A DNA stretch of 64,000 bases from Sphingomonas mucosissima (GCF_002197665.1 NZ_NBBJ01000004.1:186001-250000), one strand, 5' to 3'. Numbered from the stretch's first letter, positions 16,636 to 26,353 are shown. Made by a program: numbers and translations. The notes: generated by a model from the sequence alone, not told the origin.

Positions 16636-17210
16636 GCCGCCTCATCGAAGCGAATGCGGCGTTCGCGCAGGATCGCCGCCGGGTTGCCACCATAGACCGT
16701 CCAGGGCGCAAGATCGCGCATGGCGCAGCCGCGGGCGCCCAGCACGGCGCCCTCGCCCAGGCTTACCCCAGGGCCCACGAACGCCTCCGCGGCAACCCAC
16801 GCGCGGGCACCGATGGTGATCGGCCGGGCGTGAAGCTGGAACGCCGCGTCCTCGATATCATGGGTGCCGGCGCACAGATGCGCGCGCTGCGAGATGATTG
16901 CATGCGGCCCAATCGTGATGCGCCCCATGGAATAAAGGAGCGCGCCGGGCCCGATCGCGGCGTGATCCCCGATGACGAGGTTGGCCGGAGACCAGACCCG
17001 GACGCTGCCATACACATTCGCGGTTCGCGCCACCCGTGCGCCGAACAGCCGCAGCAGCAAGCGACGCCATCCGCGCAGCTGGGGCGGGGTCCAGCGCGCG
17101 AGGAGCAGCCAGGTGACGCCCCACACCAGGCGATACAGTCGATTACTGAGCGCAAAGCTCGGCCCGCCCTCCCACGCGCGGGTGGCCCGCCCATCAAGCG
17201 GCTGCAACAT
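16632..17210 (-). CDS. WcaF-type acetyltransferase (left-handed beta-helix)
   Basis: A 192-residue hexapeptide-repeat acyltransferase. The repeats run from about residue 60 to 175 (ANLVIGDHAAIGPGALLYSM, RITIGPHAIISQRAHLC, AWVAAEAFVGPGVSLGEGAV), and the catalytic His is likely in CAGTHDIEDAAFQ. The N-terminal SNRLYRLVWGVTWLLL resembles the WcaF group, which O-acetylates colanic acid or related exopolysaccharide sugars. It is the first gene of the minus-strand three-gene operon and is divergent from the polymerase-like gene at 17348 across a 137-bp gap. O-acetylation of the local polymer is the expected role, and the SGNH hydrolase at 12597 could be its counterpart. Confidence 0.85.
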   Translation of the reverse strand: MLQPLDGRATRAWEGGPSFALSNRLYRLVWGVTWLLLARWTPPQLRGWRRLLLRLFGARVARTANVYGSVRVWSPANLVIGDHAAIGPGALLYSMGRITIGPHAIISQRAHLCAGTHDIEDAAFQLHARPITIGARAWVAAEAFVGPGVSLGEGAVLGARGCAMRDLAPWTVYGGNPAAILRERRIRFDEAA

Positions 17211-17326
17211 CGCACGCTGACATTGTTTTCTCCCCCGATCACAAGGCTAGGCGATCCGCGACAGCCCCGCAACGCAGTGTATCGACGGGCAGCCATTGTG
17301 CCGGTACGTCGGGACTGGGGAAAAAC

Positions 17327-17336
17327 GGGGGGGGGG
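17327..17336 (+). repeat. Poly-G tract (G10) before a polymerase-like gene
   Basis: Ten consecutive G bases end 11 nt before the ATG at 17348, preceded by AAAAAC. Its position overlaps or replaces the ribosome-binding site. Homopolymer tracts like this change length by slipped-strand mispairing in many bacteria and could alter translation of the downstream gene. Confidence 0.9.
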
Positions 17337-17347
17337 CGCGTTCGCCG

Positions 17348-18811
17348 ATGGGATCGCTTGGCTGGCCCTATCTGCTCGCCTTGGTGCTTCTGGCCTGTGC
17401 GCAGCTGTTTCTTGGTGCCAGCCTCTGGGTTCTGAGCGTTCTTCTATTCATCGCCGCCGCCGCCCTGGTTCCGCTCACCCGCCACAATTGGCGCGTGTCG
17501 GACGCGCTTTACGCGATCATGACGGTTTATTTCGGCTCGGGCGCATTGTTGGTGAAGACACTGGCGGGGCAGCCGGTTCACACCAATCTGGACGTACCGG
17601 ATCTTTCCGCGGGTTATCTGCTCCTCGGCTTCTGCTCGATCACCCTCGGCTACGTCTTGAGCCATGCCGTTCGCGGATCTTCGCGCGCGGCGGAACAGTT
17701 GCGCGCGATGACGAGCCACGCGCCCAATCTCGTCCGTTTCGCCGTGCCGACGTTCTTGGCGGGGGCCGTGTTCCTGTTTCTACAAACCCAGTTTCGCCCG
17801 ATTGCCGTGCAGGGCGGGTTCGAGCCTGGCGGTTTTGGCGGTTTCGGCACCTTCTACCCTCTACTGCCGCTTGGCACGGCCATGCAGGCGGCGCTTGTCG
17901 CGGGGCACCCGCGCGAACGGCGTCATCGTCTCGTTCTGGGCATCATGATGCTGATCGTCCTGGCGCTCACATTGGCCGACAATACGAAGCGGACGTTGTT
18001 CGACTGCCTGTTCGTGATCGCGCTCGTCTTCCTGGTGCATGGGGCGCGCGTTCGCCTGCGCTGGGTCATTCCCGCCGTGGTGAGCGCCGCATTCTTGCTG
18101 GCGCTGGTGATGCCTGCGGTCCAGATCGTTCGCACCATGGCCGACGTGCGCAGCACCGCCCGGATCGGTGCCACATGGCAGGTGATGCGCGATGCGGGCT
18201 TTGATCCCGTTCGCCTTACGGCAGAAGCCGATCGCATCGCCACGGGGCACCAATTGGCGTGGCGCGACAGCTATATCTTCCCGCTCGCCTGGAACACCGA
18301 GCGCTTCACCATGATCCAGCCGATCGACCTGGTCGCCCGCGGCCTCGATGAATATGGGACGATGGGCGGCGCGGACCTGTGGCGCGATCCGGCGGAGACG
18401 CTGCTGCCGGGATTCCTGATCGACAAGACCCTGGCCAATGCGCCGGATCGGATCGCCTGGCATTATGGCTTTCGGACGAACGGCTCGATTGCCCGGCCCG
18501 TCGTGGGGCTGATCGCAAGCAGCCTTGCGGCCTTTGGCCTGGCTGGCGTGCTGCTGCTGCCGATGCTCGCAACCAGCCTGTCGTTTCTGGCGCTGGATCT
18601 CCTGGGCGGGCGGCTGGCGGGAAATGTGTGGGGCGCGTTCCTACTCAGCGCCACCACGTTCCTCGCGGAGAAGGAGGTCAGCACGACGCTCTCCTTCTTT
18701 TGTCGCAGCTTTCCTTTCCTTCTGCTGGTGGCGACTGCGCTGCTGCTGATCGGCAGCGTGCGGCGCCCCCGACCCGTGCGGGTAATCCCGATCAACGGCA
18801 TGCCGCTCTAG
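17348..18811 (+). CDS. O-antigen/exopolysaccharide polymerase-like membrane protein
   Basis: A 487-residue polytopic inner-membrane protein with about 10-12 hydrophobic segments (WPYLLALVLLACAQLFLGAS, VLSVLLFIAAAALVPL, a long central loop, and C-terminal FPFLLLVATALLLIGSV). The pattern of membrane helices with one large polar periplasmic region (about 250-360) fits Wzy polymerases or O-antigen ligases, which share little sequence. It sits alone on the plus strand between two glycosyltransferase groups. A G10 tract lies just before its start. It meets the GT4 gene at 18808 tail to tail, sharing CTAG so both stops overlap. Polymerase versus ligase cannot be told apart here. Confidence 0.7.
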   Translation: MGSLGWPYLLALVLLACAQLFLGASLWVLSVLLFIAAAALVPLTRHNWRVSDALYAIMTVYFGSGALLVKTLAGQPVHTNLDVPDLSAGYLLLGFCSITLGYVLSHAVRGSSRAAEQLRAMTSHAPNLVRFAVPTFLAGAVFLFLQTQFRPIAVQGGFEPGGFGGFGTFYPLLPLGTAMQAALVAGHPRERRHRLVLGIMMLIVLALTLADNTKRTLFDCLFVIALVFLVHGARVRLRWVIPAVVSAAFLLALVMPAVQIVRTMADVRSTARIGATWQVMRDAGFDPVRLTAEADRIATGHQLAWRDSYIFPLAWNTERFTMIQPIDLVARGLDEYGTMGGADLWRDPAETLLPGFLIDKTLANAPDRIAWHYGFRTNGSIARPVVGLIASSLAAFGLAGVLLLPMLATSLSFLALDLLGGRLAGNVWGAFLLSATTFLAEKEVSTTLSFFCRSFPFLLLVATALLLIGSVRRPRPVRVIPINGMPL

Positions 18812-19821
18812 AGCAGCGCAGCCAGATTCCGCGTGAAGGCAGCGCCTGAGTAGAGCTCCTCGACTTTCCGGCGACCAGTCGCGCCCATACGGCTTGCCAG
18901 CGCGGGATCGCGCAGAAGCTGGCCAAATGCCGCGACGAGGGCGCGCCCGTCCTCCGGATCGACCGTGAATCCGTCCACACCGTCGGTGATCACCTCCCCG
19001 GCCCCGCCAAAGCGCGATCCGATCACCGGCAGCCCGCGCGCCCATGCCTCCAGATAGACGATGCCAAACCCCTCCTTGGAGGACGGCAGCGCGAATACAC
19101 GCGCCTGGGCATAAGCGCGCGCCAGCGCCGCTTCGTCCACCGCGCCCGGCAGCTCCACCCGCTCCCCCACGCCGAGACTCGCGGCAAGATCGCGCAACTC
19201 TTGTCGCAACGGGCCATCACCGATGACCATCAGCCGGGCGCCGGACAAGAACGGCAAGGCGCGAACGAGCTTGTCGACATGCTTCTCGCGCTCGCCCGCA
19301 CCCAGACGCGCGACGGCTAGGATCAGATCTCCCGACTCTTGCGCGGGCGGTTCGAGCAGGTCGACAGCATTGGGGAAGAGGACGAACTTGGCTTCGTCCA
19401 AGCCGAATGCGGCGGCCATTCTCTTCATCGAAAATCGGCTGACAACGGCCACCCGGTTCACGGCCAGACGGAGCAAGGCGCGCTCCCATCGACGCGCAGG
19501 GCGGTAGGCCGAATCACCCCATACTTCGATCCCATGGGCGAAGAGGACGACGCGCACACGGGGCCGCACCAGACGGATCAGCAGCGCCAGCGGCAGCAGG
19601 TTGATATGCCCGATCAGGACCACCTCGGCTCGCACCAGCGCGGCCAATGTCGTCGCGGCGAATCGGGCGCGCGGATCATCCGCCCGCATGGCCACTGCCG
19701 TGCGCCTGCCGAGAATTGCCAGCGAATCGATTACGCGACGATTGAACCGCTGGATGCCGCCATGCCCTTTTGCGGAAAGCCCGATGAACAGGATGGCCGG
19801 ATAGAGGGCGTTATCGCGCAC
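18808..19821 (-). CDS. Glycosyltransferase family 4 protein
   Basis: A 337-residue GT-B enzyme. It begins with a GT4-like G-rich loop (SAKGHGGIQRFNRRVIDSL). HGIEVWGDSAYRPARRWERA and VVSRFSMKRMAAAFG are typical of the acceptor domain, and the donor domain shows LPFLSGARLMVIGDGPLRQEL and SSKEGFGIVYLEAWARGLPV (E-x7-E). It is translated from the same strand as, and overlaps by 11 bp, the flippase upstream (19811-21133). Both serve the same glycan pathway at the cytoplasmic membrane. Its stop overlaps that of the plus-strand polymerase-like gene. Confidence 0.9.
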   Translation of the reverse strand: MRDNALYPAILFIGLSAKGHGGIQRFNRRVIDSLAILGRRTAVAMRADDPRARFAATTLAALVRAEVVLIGHINLLPLALLIRLVRPRVRVVLFAHGIEVWGDSAYRPARRWERALLRLAVNRVAVVSRFSMKRMAAAFGLDEAKFVLFPNAVDLLEPPAQESGDLILAVARLGAGEREKHVDKLVRALPFLSGARLMVIGDGPLRQELRDLAASLGVGERVELPGAVDEAALARAYAQARVFALPSSKEGFGIVYLEAWARGLPVIGSRFGGAGEVITDGVDGFTVDPEDGRALVAAFGQLLRDPALASRMGATGRRKVEELYSGAAFTRNLAALL

Positions 19822-21133
19822 GATGACGCCCCGTGACGATGATCGCCGGGATCATCGCGGCGTGCGCCACCAGCAATGCGGCAGCGATTCCGCTGAGCCC
19901 GAACCCCTGGGTAAGCGGGCCAGCGGCAGCAAGCGTCACGGCGGACACGACCAGGAAGATCATCGTGATCCGCCCATGCCTGTTCACCGCCGCCACGGGC
20001 GTGAACAGGGCCGACCAAAGCATCTCCGCCGCCACCGCACCGACGAGCAACGGGAGGAACGGATAAGCCGGCTGAACCGCGCCGTGGGTCAACAGCGGCA
20101 ACACCACTGGCGTGGCGAGGAGCACGGCCAGCGCGTATAGGCCTGTGAGGATCAGGGTCGCGCCAGCCTGCACCCGCAGGAGCCGCGCGGCTTGCTGATG
20201 ATCGCCGCTGCCGGCGAGCGCGGCATATTCGCTCGTCACGCTGTTGTTGATCATGTTGATCGCCGCCATGCCGGCCCGCGCTACCGTGCGCGTGGTCGAG
20301 AAGATCACGGTCGCCACCGCGCCCATCACCCCGCCAACGATCAGGACGGGCGCCTGGATCAGCATCGCTTGCGCCATGGGCAAGAGCATATAGGCGAGCG
20401 CCGGTCGCCAGAGCGCCGCCAAGGTCGCGCGATCCGCATGGCTCATTCCCAGCCGCAGCCAGTGCGATACCCCCCGCAGCCAGCGATAAGCGGCAAGGAG
20501 CGAAAGCAGCCGCGCCGCCACGATCGCGGCGGCGGCGGCGACCAGGCCGCCTCCGGCCAAGGCGGTGCCGGCAACGGCAATGCCCTCGAGCAGCCTGGCG
20601 CTAGCCGCCCACATTGCCTCGCTGGCGGGCCGGTTCTCGGATCGGATCCCGGCGCAGACCAGGAGAAAGAATTGGTATAGAAGGACGTTCGTCACCAGGA
20701 GCAGCAAGACGGTGCGCGCCACGGCGCGGGGAATCGCATCGAGCCCGAGCCAGCGCGGCACATCGGCGAGGAAGATGACGGCCCCACTGCCCAGCAGCAG
20801 CAGCGGTGCGGCAACGCATAACAGCGCAAAGATGCTGTGGAAGATGCGCAGGGCCTCATCCCGCCGGTGCGCCGAGACAGCCATCACCATCGCGTTCTTG
20901 GCCACATAGGTGAAGCCGAAGTCACTGAACGTCAGGTAGAATGGCACGGCCGACAGCAGCAGCCATGCACCATAGGTTCGCGTGCCCCAGGCGTGGAGCA
21001 GCAGCGGCACCAATGCGATCTGCACGGCGACCGTGACGACCTGTCCATAGGCCTGCGCCGACAGGGTGCGCCCGAGACGCAGCGTTATGCCGCGATCAAG
21101 CGACCGGCCCATCAGTCCCCGCCCGGTCGCCAT
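19811..21133 (-). CDS. Polysaccharide flippase (Wzx/MVF-like)
   Basis: From the ATG at 21133 the product is 440 residues with about 12-14 predicted membrane helices, the size and layout of lipid-linked oligosaccharide flippases. Landmarks are LSAQAYGQVVTVAVQIALVP near the start, LWRPALAYMLLPMAQAMLIQ in the middle and ALFTPVAAVNRHGRITMIFL near the end. The frame remains open to 21229 from a GTG, but the ATG at 21133 is preceded by AGGGGGAGCG, which gives the better start. It moves undecaprenyl-linked repeat units to the periplasm for the polymerase. It overlaps the GT4 gene downstream. Confidence 0.85.
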   Translation of the reverse strand: MATGRGLMGRSLDRGITLRLGRTLSAQAYGQVVTVAVQIALVPLLLHAWGTRTYGAWLLLSAVPFYLTFSDFGFTYVAKNAMVMAVSAHRRDEALRIFHSIFALLCVAAPLLLLGSGAVIFLADVPRWLGLDAIPRAVARTVLLLLVTNVLLYQFFLLVCAGIRSENRPASEAMWAASARLLEGIAVAGTALAGGGLVAAAAAIVAARLLSLLAAYRWLRGVSHWLRLGMSHADRATLAALWRPALAYMLLPMAQAMLIQAPVLIVGGVMGAVATVIFSTTRTVARAGMAAINMINNSVTSEYAALAGSGDHQQAARLLRVQAGATLILTGLYALAVLLATPVVLPLLTHGAVQPAYPFLPLLVGAVAAEMLWSALFTPVAAVNRHGRITMIFLVVSAVTLAAAGPLTQGFGLSGIAAALLVAHAAMIPAIIVTGRHRAR

Positions 21134-21296
21134 GCCGTTCGCTCCCCCTAATACCCCTGCCGCTAGCTGCGACCTTTGGATCGGCGGAGCAAGCTGCATT
21201 GTGCGGGCAAGTCTTTGGAACAACGGCACGGGACCGGGGAACCGACGAAACGCATGCCGATGGCGGGAGTCTACTGTGGCTCCTGTTGGTGAAGAC

Positions 21297-22262
21297 TCAG
21301 TCCAGCCGCTTCAGCCACGCGATCAGCCGCTCGTTGACCTCCTCCGGCCTCTCCTGCTGCGTCCAATGGCCGCAACCGTCGAGCAAATGGCCCTCCACCA
21401 GCGGAACATGCGGGCGCATGACACCGATCGGATCGGGGAGCGCGCCAAAGCCGGTGGTCGCAGGATCCTTCGTCCCACCGATGAACAAAGCGGGCTGCTC
21501 GATGCGCTGGTCACGGAAGGATTGCAGCCACGCGAAATCGCGCTCGTGATTGCGATAGCGGCTGATCGGACCGAGGAAGCCCGACGCCTCGAACTCCGCG
21601 ACATAACAGTCGAGGTCCTCGGCGCTCAGCCACGCCGGGAATGGATCGGGATCGATCATGTCCTCCAGCAGCGTGGCGCCAGCGGCTTTGGTCGGCCAGG
21701 TGCCGGGCGGCGCATCGCCCGAGATCGCATAATAGAATTTGCGCAGGAAATCGCGCACGTTGCGTTCGGCTTCTTCTTCGGCCGGGCCGACTTCCTGGAA
21801 CCATTCCTGGTAAAAGAAGCGCCCTTTGTTGGTGAAGGCATGCCGGAACGTTTCGGTGAACGGGCGCGTCGGGACGCCGGTATAGGGAACGGACAAGGCC
21901 GCGACGGCGCGGAACCGGTCGGGGCGGGTCAGCGCGGAGTTCCAGACCTGCGGCGCCCCCCAGTCATGGCCGACGAGGATTGCGGGCTGCCCAGGCTGAA
22001 GCGCATCGGCCACGGCGACGATATCCGCGACGAGGTGCTCCATCGCATAATCCTCGACCAGCTTCGGCTTGTCCGATCCGCCATAGCCGCGCACGTCGAT
22101 CGCCGCCGCGGTAAAGCCGGCAGCAGCGACAGGGCCGAGCTGATGCCGCCAAGAATACCAGCTTTCCGGGAAGCCATGGATCATCAGGACCAGCGGACCG
22201 GTTCCTTCCACCGCGGTGCGGATGCGGACGGGGCCCGTATCGATCATCCGGAACTCGGGCAT
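21297..22262 (-). CDS. Alpha/beta hydrolase, epoxide hydrolase-like
   Basis: A 321-residue cytoplasmic alpha/beta hydrolase. HGFPESWYSWRHQL (about 29-42) is the oxyanion-hole region, and the nucleophile elbow GHDWGAPQVW has Asp100, as in epoxide hydrolases and haloalkane dehalogenases. The catalytic His is His299 in GCGHWTQQE. Tyr residues of the lid (FFYQEW) fit the epoxide hydrolase group. The open frame extends to 23036, but the rest is antisense to the DUF2490 gene; the ATG at 22262 has GTAGGAGACG before it. It is divergent from the DUF2490 gene (78 bp) and in line behind the flippase. Substrate unknown. Confidence 0.88.
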   Translation of the reverse strand: MPEFRMIDTGPVRIRTAVEGTGPLVLMIHGFPESWYSWRHQLGPVAAAGFTAAAIDVRGYGGSDKPKLVEDYAMEHLVADIVAVADALQPGQPAILVGHDWGAPQVWNSALTRPDRFRAVAALSVPYTGVPTRPFTETFRHAFTNKGRFFYQEWFQEVGPAEEEAERNVRDFLRKFYYAISGDAPPGTWPTKAAGATLLEDMIDPDPFPAWLSAEDLDCYVAEFEASGFLGPISRYRNHERDFAWLQSFRDQRIEQPALFIGGTKDPATTGFGALPDPIGVMRPHVPLVEGHLLDGCGHWTQQERPEEVNERLIAWLKRLD

Positions 22263-22340
22263 CGCTTCGTCTCCTACATTTTGTTGCTGCGCGCGAACGA
22301 AACATGACGGGTCACCACCCATCGGGCTAGAGGCCGCGTC

Positions 22341-23024
22341 ATGTATCGGCTTCTTCCGCTCTGTTTCCTGTCGTGTCTGTCGATCGCCGCACCGGCTGCT
22401 GCGCAGACCAGCCATGACGAGGCGCTGTGGGTGAACGGCACGGTGATGGGCCGGATCGAGGGATCGGTGGTCTTCTTTGCCGAAGTGCAGCCGCGGATTG
22501 GCGATGGCGTCTCGCGCCTGTCCCAATTGCTGCTTCGCCCCGCTGTCGGCGTGGAGCTGAGCAAGGCGGTGACGCTTTACCAGGGATATGCGCGGGTCAT
22601 CGATCCGGTGGAGAACGGGCCGGATCTGCGGGAGGATCGCTTGTTCCAGCAGCTGACGTGGAACGTCGGCAAGATCGGCCGGCTCGAGGTGCAATCGCGG
22701 ACGCGGCTGGAGGAGCGCTGGCGTTCCGATGGCGACGGCATGTCGCTGCGGGCGCGGCAGATGATGCGCTTCGAATATCCTCTCGCCGCGGGCGTGAAGC
22801 GGGTGGCGGCGCTTGGCTCGGTGGAGGGCTTTGTCGGCTTCAAATCGGCGGAATGGGGCGGGGTGACCGGATTCGATCAGGTGCGCACGTTTGTCGGGCT
22901 GGAGATCCCGTTGCCGGGGACGTCGACGATCGAAGCGGGGTACCTCAACCAGACCCGCGATGCTTCTGGAAGCCGCGTTTCCATGGTTCATGCTGCGGCG
23001 CTGACGCTTTTCGTCAGGCTCTAG
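22341..23024 (+). CDS. DUF2490 outer-membrane beta-barrel protein
   Basis: A 227-residue secreted protein. The signal peptide is MYRLLPLCFLSCLSIAAPAAAQ (cleavage after AQ). The mature part alternates polar and hydrophobic residues, as a small barrel would (VVFFAEVQPRIGDGVSRLSQ, LLRPAVGVELSKAVTLYQGY, RLEERWRSDGDGMSLRARQM), and ends in an outer-membrane-like LTLFVRL. This matches DUF2490, of unknown function. It is a single-gene unit, divergent from the hydrolase gene. After it, 23025-23316 holds no gene and only the terminator of ctaD. Confidence 0.8.
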   Translation: MYRLLPLCFLSCLSIAAPAAAQTSHDEALWVNGTVMGRIEGSVVFFAEVQPRIGDGVSRLSQLLLRPAVGVELSKAVTLYQGYARVIDPVENGPDLREDRLFQQLTWNVGKIGRLEVQSRTRLEERWRSDGDGMSLRARQMMRFEYPLAAGVKRVAALGSVEGFVGFKSAEWGGVTGFDQVRTFVGLEIPLPGTSTIEAGYLNQTRDASGSRVSMVHAAALTLFVRL

Positions 23025-23257
23025 GCGCGGGAACATAGCACCTACTGGCTAATGGTCGGCGGGTGGCAGGCGCGGATCATTCGCTCACGCGCTCGGATGA
23101 CCTCGCGCGAGGCGGAGCAGTGGCTCAGCACTCACCACCCAAGAAGAGCCGGCGGCGCTCTGGCTTCGACTGACAGGGCGCTATCGTACCGTTGCGCATC
23201 GAACGCTCCTGTGAGCGCTTTCGCACTAACCCCGCCGATCGCCGATCATCACCAGCC

Positions 23258-23295
23258 AAAAAGAAAGCGCCCCGCGAGTTTCCTCGCGAGGCGCT
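23258..23295 (-). terminator. Intrinsic terminator of ctaCD
   Basis: Arms at 23266-23278 and 23283-23295 pair with one mismatch around a 4-nt loop. On the minus strand the stem is followed by TTTCTTTTT. It lies 22 bp after the ctaD stop, so transcription of the two oxidase genes ends here. Confidence 0.88.
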
Positions 23296-23316
23296 GACTT
23301 CATCATTGGCAGGCGA

Positions 23317-24999
23317 TCAATGGTGCTTTTCGTCCTGGATCACCGGCAGGGTCTCGAACTGGTGGAACGGCGGCGGCGAGCTCAGCGTCCACTCCAGCGT
23401 CGTTGCGCCCTCGCCCCAGGGATTGTCCGGCGCCTTCTTGCCGGCCGCGAGCGACCAAATCAGGTTGATGAAGAAGATCACCATGCCCAGCGCCATGATC
23501 TCATAGCCGTGGGTCGCGATCTGGTTCCAATAGGCATAGGCATCCGGATAATCCGGGTAGCGCCGCGGCATGCCCTGTAGACCCAGGAAGTGCATCGGGA
23601 AGAACAGAATGTTCACGCCGGCGAAGAACACCCAGAAGTGCAGCTGCCCGAGGAACTCGTTGTACATCTTCCCCGACATCTTCGGGAACCAATAATAGAA
23701 GCCGGCGAAGAGCGCGAACACCGCACCGAGCGACAGCACGTAGTGGAAGTGCGCCACCACGTAATAGGTATCGTGCATGTAATCGTCGACGCCGCCGTTG
23801 GCGAGCACCACGCCCGTCACGCCGCCCACGGTGAACATGAAGATGAAGCCGATCGCCCAGGTCATCGGCGTCTTGAAGGTGAGCGAGCCACCCCACATCG
23901 TCGCGATCCACGAGAAGATCTTGATGCCGGTAGGCACCGCGATCACCATGGTTGCGGCGGTGAAGTACATCTTCGTGTTCACGGACAGGCCGGTGGCGAA
24001 CATGTGGTGCGCCCACACGACGAAGCCGACCACGCCGATCGCGACCATGGCGTAGGCCATGCCGAGATAGCCGAAGATCGGCTTGCGGCTGAACGTGGAG
24101 ATGATGTGGCTGATGATGCCGAAGCCCGGCAAGATCATGATGTACACTTCGGGGTGACCGAAGAACCAGAACAGGTGCTGATACAGCACCGGATCGCCGC
24201 CACCGGCCGGATCGAAGAAGGTCGTGCCGAAGTTACGGTCGGTCAGCAGCATGGTGATCGCCGCAGCGAGAACCGGCAGCGACAGGAGCAGCAGGAACGC
24301 GGTGACCAGCACCGACCAGGCGAACAGCGGCATCTTGTGCAGCGTCATGCCCGGAGCGCGCATGTTGAAGATCGTCGTGATGAAGTTGATCGCGCCAAGG
24401 ATCGACGAGGCACCCGACAAGTGGAGCGACAGGATCGCCATGTCGACCGACGGCCCGGGCTCACCATAAGTGGAGAGCGGCGCATAAACCGTCCAGCCGG
24501 TGCCGGCGCCCGACCCGAAGAACGGCGAGCCCAGCAGCAGCAGGAAGGACGGCACCAGCAGCCAGAAGCTGATGTTGTTCATGCGCGGGAAGGCCATGTC
24601 CGGCGCGCCGATCATCAGCGGAACGAACCAGTTGCCGAAACCGCCGATCATCGCCGGCATCACCATGAAGAACACCATGATGAGGCCGTGAGCCGTGATC
24701 ATCACGTTCCACAGGTGCAGCGCCTGATCGAACGTGCCCGGGCCGTGCAGCATCGCAAGCCAGGTCGGCAGATATTGGATGCCCGGATCACGCAGTTCGA
24801 TACGCATCAGGCCCGAGATCGCGCCGCCGATGATGCCGGCGAAGATCGCGAAGATCAGGTAGAGGGTGCCGATGTCCTTGTGGTTCGTGGACATGAACCA
24901 GCGCTGGAAGAACGCGGGCTTGTGATCCGCATCGTGATGGTGGTGCGCATGGTCGTCGTGCGCCTGGAAGGCGGACGGATGAAGAGCGGTATCGGTCAT
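23317..24999 (-). CDS. ctaD: Cytochrome c oxidase subunit I (aa3-type)
   Basis: This 560-residue integral membrane protein is the catalytic subunit of the aa3 oxidase: it reduces oxygen to water and pumps protons, holding heme a and the heme a3-CuB site. Twelve membrane helices and the family segments are clear: [54 protein letters not shown] (CuB His and Tyr), and [19 protein letters not shown] (heme ligands). The N-terminus has a His-rich stretch ([15 protein letters not shown]). It starts 2 bp after ctaC stops, so the two are one unit. The usual partners ctaB, ctaG and ctaE are not next to it; a terminator follows instead. Confidence 0.97.
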   Translation of the reverse strand: MTDTALHPSAFQAHDDHAHHHHDADHKPAFFQRWFMSTNHKDIGTLYLIFAIFAGIIGGAISGLMRIELRDPGIQYLPTWLAMLHGPGTFDQALHLWNVMITAHGLIMVFFMVMPAMIGGFGNWFVPLMIGAPDMAFPRMNNISFWLLVPSFLLLLGSPFFGSGAGTGWTVYAPLSTYGEPGPSVDMAILSLHLSGASSILGAINFITTIFNMRAPGMTLHKMPLFAWSVLVTAFLLLLSLPVLAAAITMLLTDRNFGTTFFDPAGGGDPVLYQHLFWFFGHPEVYIMILPGFGIISHIISTFSRKPIFGYLGMAYAMVAIGVVGFVVWAHHMFATGLSVNTKMYFTAATMVIAVPTGIKIFSWIATMWGGSLTFKTPMTWAIGFIFMFTVGGVTGVVLANGGVDDYMHDTYYVVAHFHYVLSLGAVFALFAGFYYWFPKMSGKMYNEFLGQLHFWVFFAGVNILFFPMHFLGLQGMPRRYPDYPDAYAYWNQIATHGYEIMALGMVIFFINLIWSLAAGKKAPDNPWGEGATTLEWTLSSPPPFHQFETLPVIQDEKHH

Positions 25000-25001
25000 A
25001 A

Positions 25002-26159
25002 TCAGCGCCCCGAATCGCCGGTGCCGGCCGGATTGGTGGCACCCTGCTGGGAAGTGGCAGGTACGACGGTGGCGTTATCGGTCGGCCCCATCATGTTTTC
25101 CGCGGCGGCGGCAGCGTCACCGGCCCCGGCCGGGTTCTCGGCACCCGGCTGCAAGGTAGCAGCCGACGAGGAGGTGTTCGCACCCGGCATCGAGCCACCC
25201 TTTGAGCGGATCCAGGCAGCGAACTGCGCCGGGGGAACCGCCTCAACCGTGATCGGCATGTAGGCGTGGCGGGCACCGCACAGCTCGGAGCACTGGCCGT
25301 AGTACACGCCCGGCTTCTCGATGGTGAAGCTCGTCTCGTTCAAACGACCCGGAACGGCGTCCAGCTTGATCCAGAAGGCGGGGATCGCCCAGCTGTGGAT
25401 CACGTCGTTCGCTGTCGTGATCAGGCGGATCGGCACGCCGACCGGCAGCACAACGCGGTTGTCCGTGGCGAGCAGACGGGGGCCATCTGCATCGGTGCGG
25501 AAGCGCTCACCGGCGCCAACCTCGTTCTGCTCCTTCAGCATGTTCGCGGTGATTTCGAGGCCACCGTGATCCGGATATTGGTAGCTCCAATACCATTGGT
25601 TGCCGATTGCCTTCAGCGTGACGGCGTTCGCCGGGGCCGGCTTGAACTGGGCAGAGAGCAGGCCGATCGACGGCACGGCGATGGCAACCAGGATCAGCAC
25701 CGGCGCCAGCGTCCACACCACCTCGATCGCGGTGTTGTGGCTGGTCTTCGACGGGATCGGGTTGGCAGCCTGACGGTAGCGGATCACCACGTAGACGAGC
25801 AGCGCCAGCACGAGCAGACAGATCACGACGATCAGCGGCAACAGGATGTTGTTGTGGAACCCCATCGCGCGCTGGCCATTTTTCGTGACCTGCGGCTGGA
25901 TCGACATGAGTCGATCCGTCGGCTGACCAACGACGGGACTTGCCGTCAGTGGTGCGGAATCGGCTTGCGCCGCCCCCGGTGCCGCGGGAGCCGATTCCGG
26001 CGCCCGTTCTGCGACATTGACCGAATTGCCGATCGCTGCCGCCTCGGTCGGAGCGCTTGCGACGCCGCCCCCTGTTGCCGCCGGCTGGGCTGCGGCGGGC
26101 GCAAGCCCGGCCAGCGCGAGCCCGGTGGCCAGCATCAATCCCTTGAACACGCTTTTCAT
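25002..26159 (-). CDS. ctaC: Cytochrome c oxidase subunit II
   Basis: A 385-residue protein that receives electrons from cytochrome c at its CuA centre. The signal peptide is [25 protein letters not shown] (25 residues). A Pro/Ala-rich stretch of about 60 residues follows, then two membrane helices (about 104-126 and 147-168) and the periplasmic cupredoxin domain. CuA ligands sit in [12 protein letters not shown] (290-301) and His255. A low-complexity Ala/Gly tail (about 324-385) extends beyond the domain. The frame is open to 26306, but the ATG at 26159 gives a proper signal peptide. A good promoter lies at 26230-26258. It is divergent from pyrE. Confidence 0.96.
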   Translation of the reverse strand: MKSVFKGLMLATGLALAGLAPAAAQPAATGGGVASAPTEAAAIGNSVNVAERAPESAPAAPGAAQADSAPLTASPVVGQPTDRLMSIQPQVTKNGQRAMGFHNNILLPLIVVICLLVLALLVYVVIRYRQAANPIPSKTSHNTAIEVVWTLAPVLILVAIAVPSIGLLSAQFKPAPANAVTLKAIGNQWYWSYQYPDHGGLEITANMLKEQNEVGAGERFRTDADGPRLLATDNRVVLPVGVPIRLITTANDVIHSWAIPAFWIKLDAVPGRLNETSFTIEKPGVYYGQCSELCGARHAYMPITVEAVPPAQFAAWIRSKGGSMPGANTSSSAATLQPGAENPAGAGDAAAAAENMMGPTDNATVVPATSQQGATNPAGTGDSGR

Positions 26160-26229
26160 CCGTGCGGTAACCTTGCCTCTCCAGTGCGAGGCCCGCACAC
26201 CCCCTGCGCAGACCCCTTGGACACTGTGG

Positions 26230-26258
26230 CCTATACGGAGGGGTTTCGCGCGCCTCAA
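26230..26258 (-). promoter_or_regulatory. Predicted sigma-70 promoter of ctaC-ctaD
   Basis: On the minus strand TTGAGG (26253-26258) and TATAGG (26230-26235) are spaced by exactly 17 bp. The -10 is about 71 bp upstream of the ctaC start. It is the best sigma-70 match in the ctaC-pyrE gap. Confidence 0.5.
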
Positions 26259-26353
26259 GCACGCATGTTGCTTTAATTTGCGCCAGTCGCGGGCCGTGCG
26301 TTGCATGGCCGCCGCGTCGTTCGTATTTGCGCAGGCCGACGAAAGGGCTTTTG

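Noticed and set aside
17296..18204. A 302-residue plus-strand frame that starts before the G10 tract and overlaps the polymerase-like gene
   Set aside because: It is out of frame with the membrane protein, lacks hydrophobic helices and breaks off; the helical frame from 17348 is the real one.
22263..23036. The upstream extension of the epoxide-hydrolase-like frame to 23036
   Set aside because: It reads antisense through the DUF2490 gene. The ATG at 22262 has a good ribosome site and gives a full-length hydrolase.
23590..25263. A 557-residue open frame on the plus strand opposite ctaD and ctaC
   Set aside because: It is entirely antisense to ctaD, ends in ctaC, is full of His/Arg/Glu repeats typical of reverse readings of GC-rich codons, and has no ribosome site or known domain.
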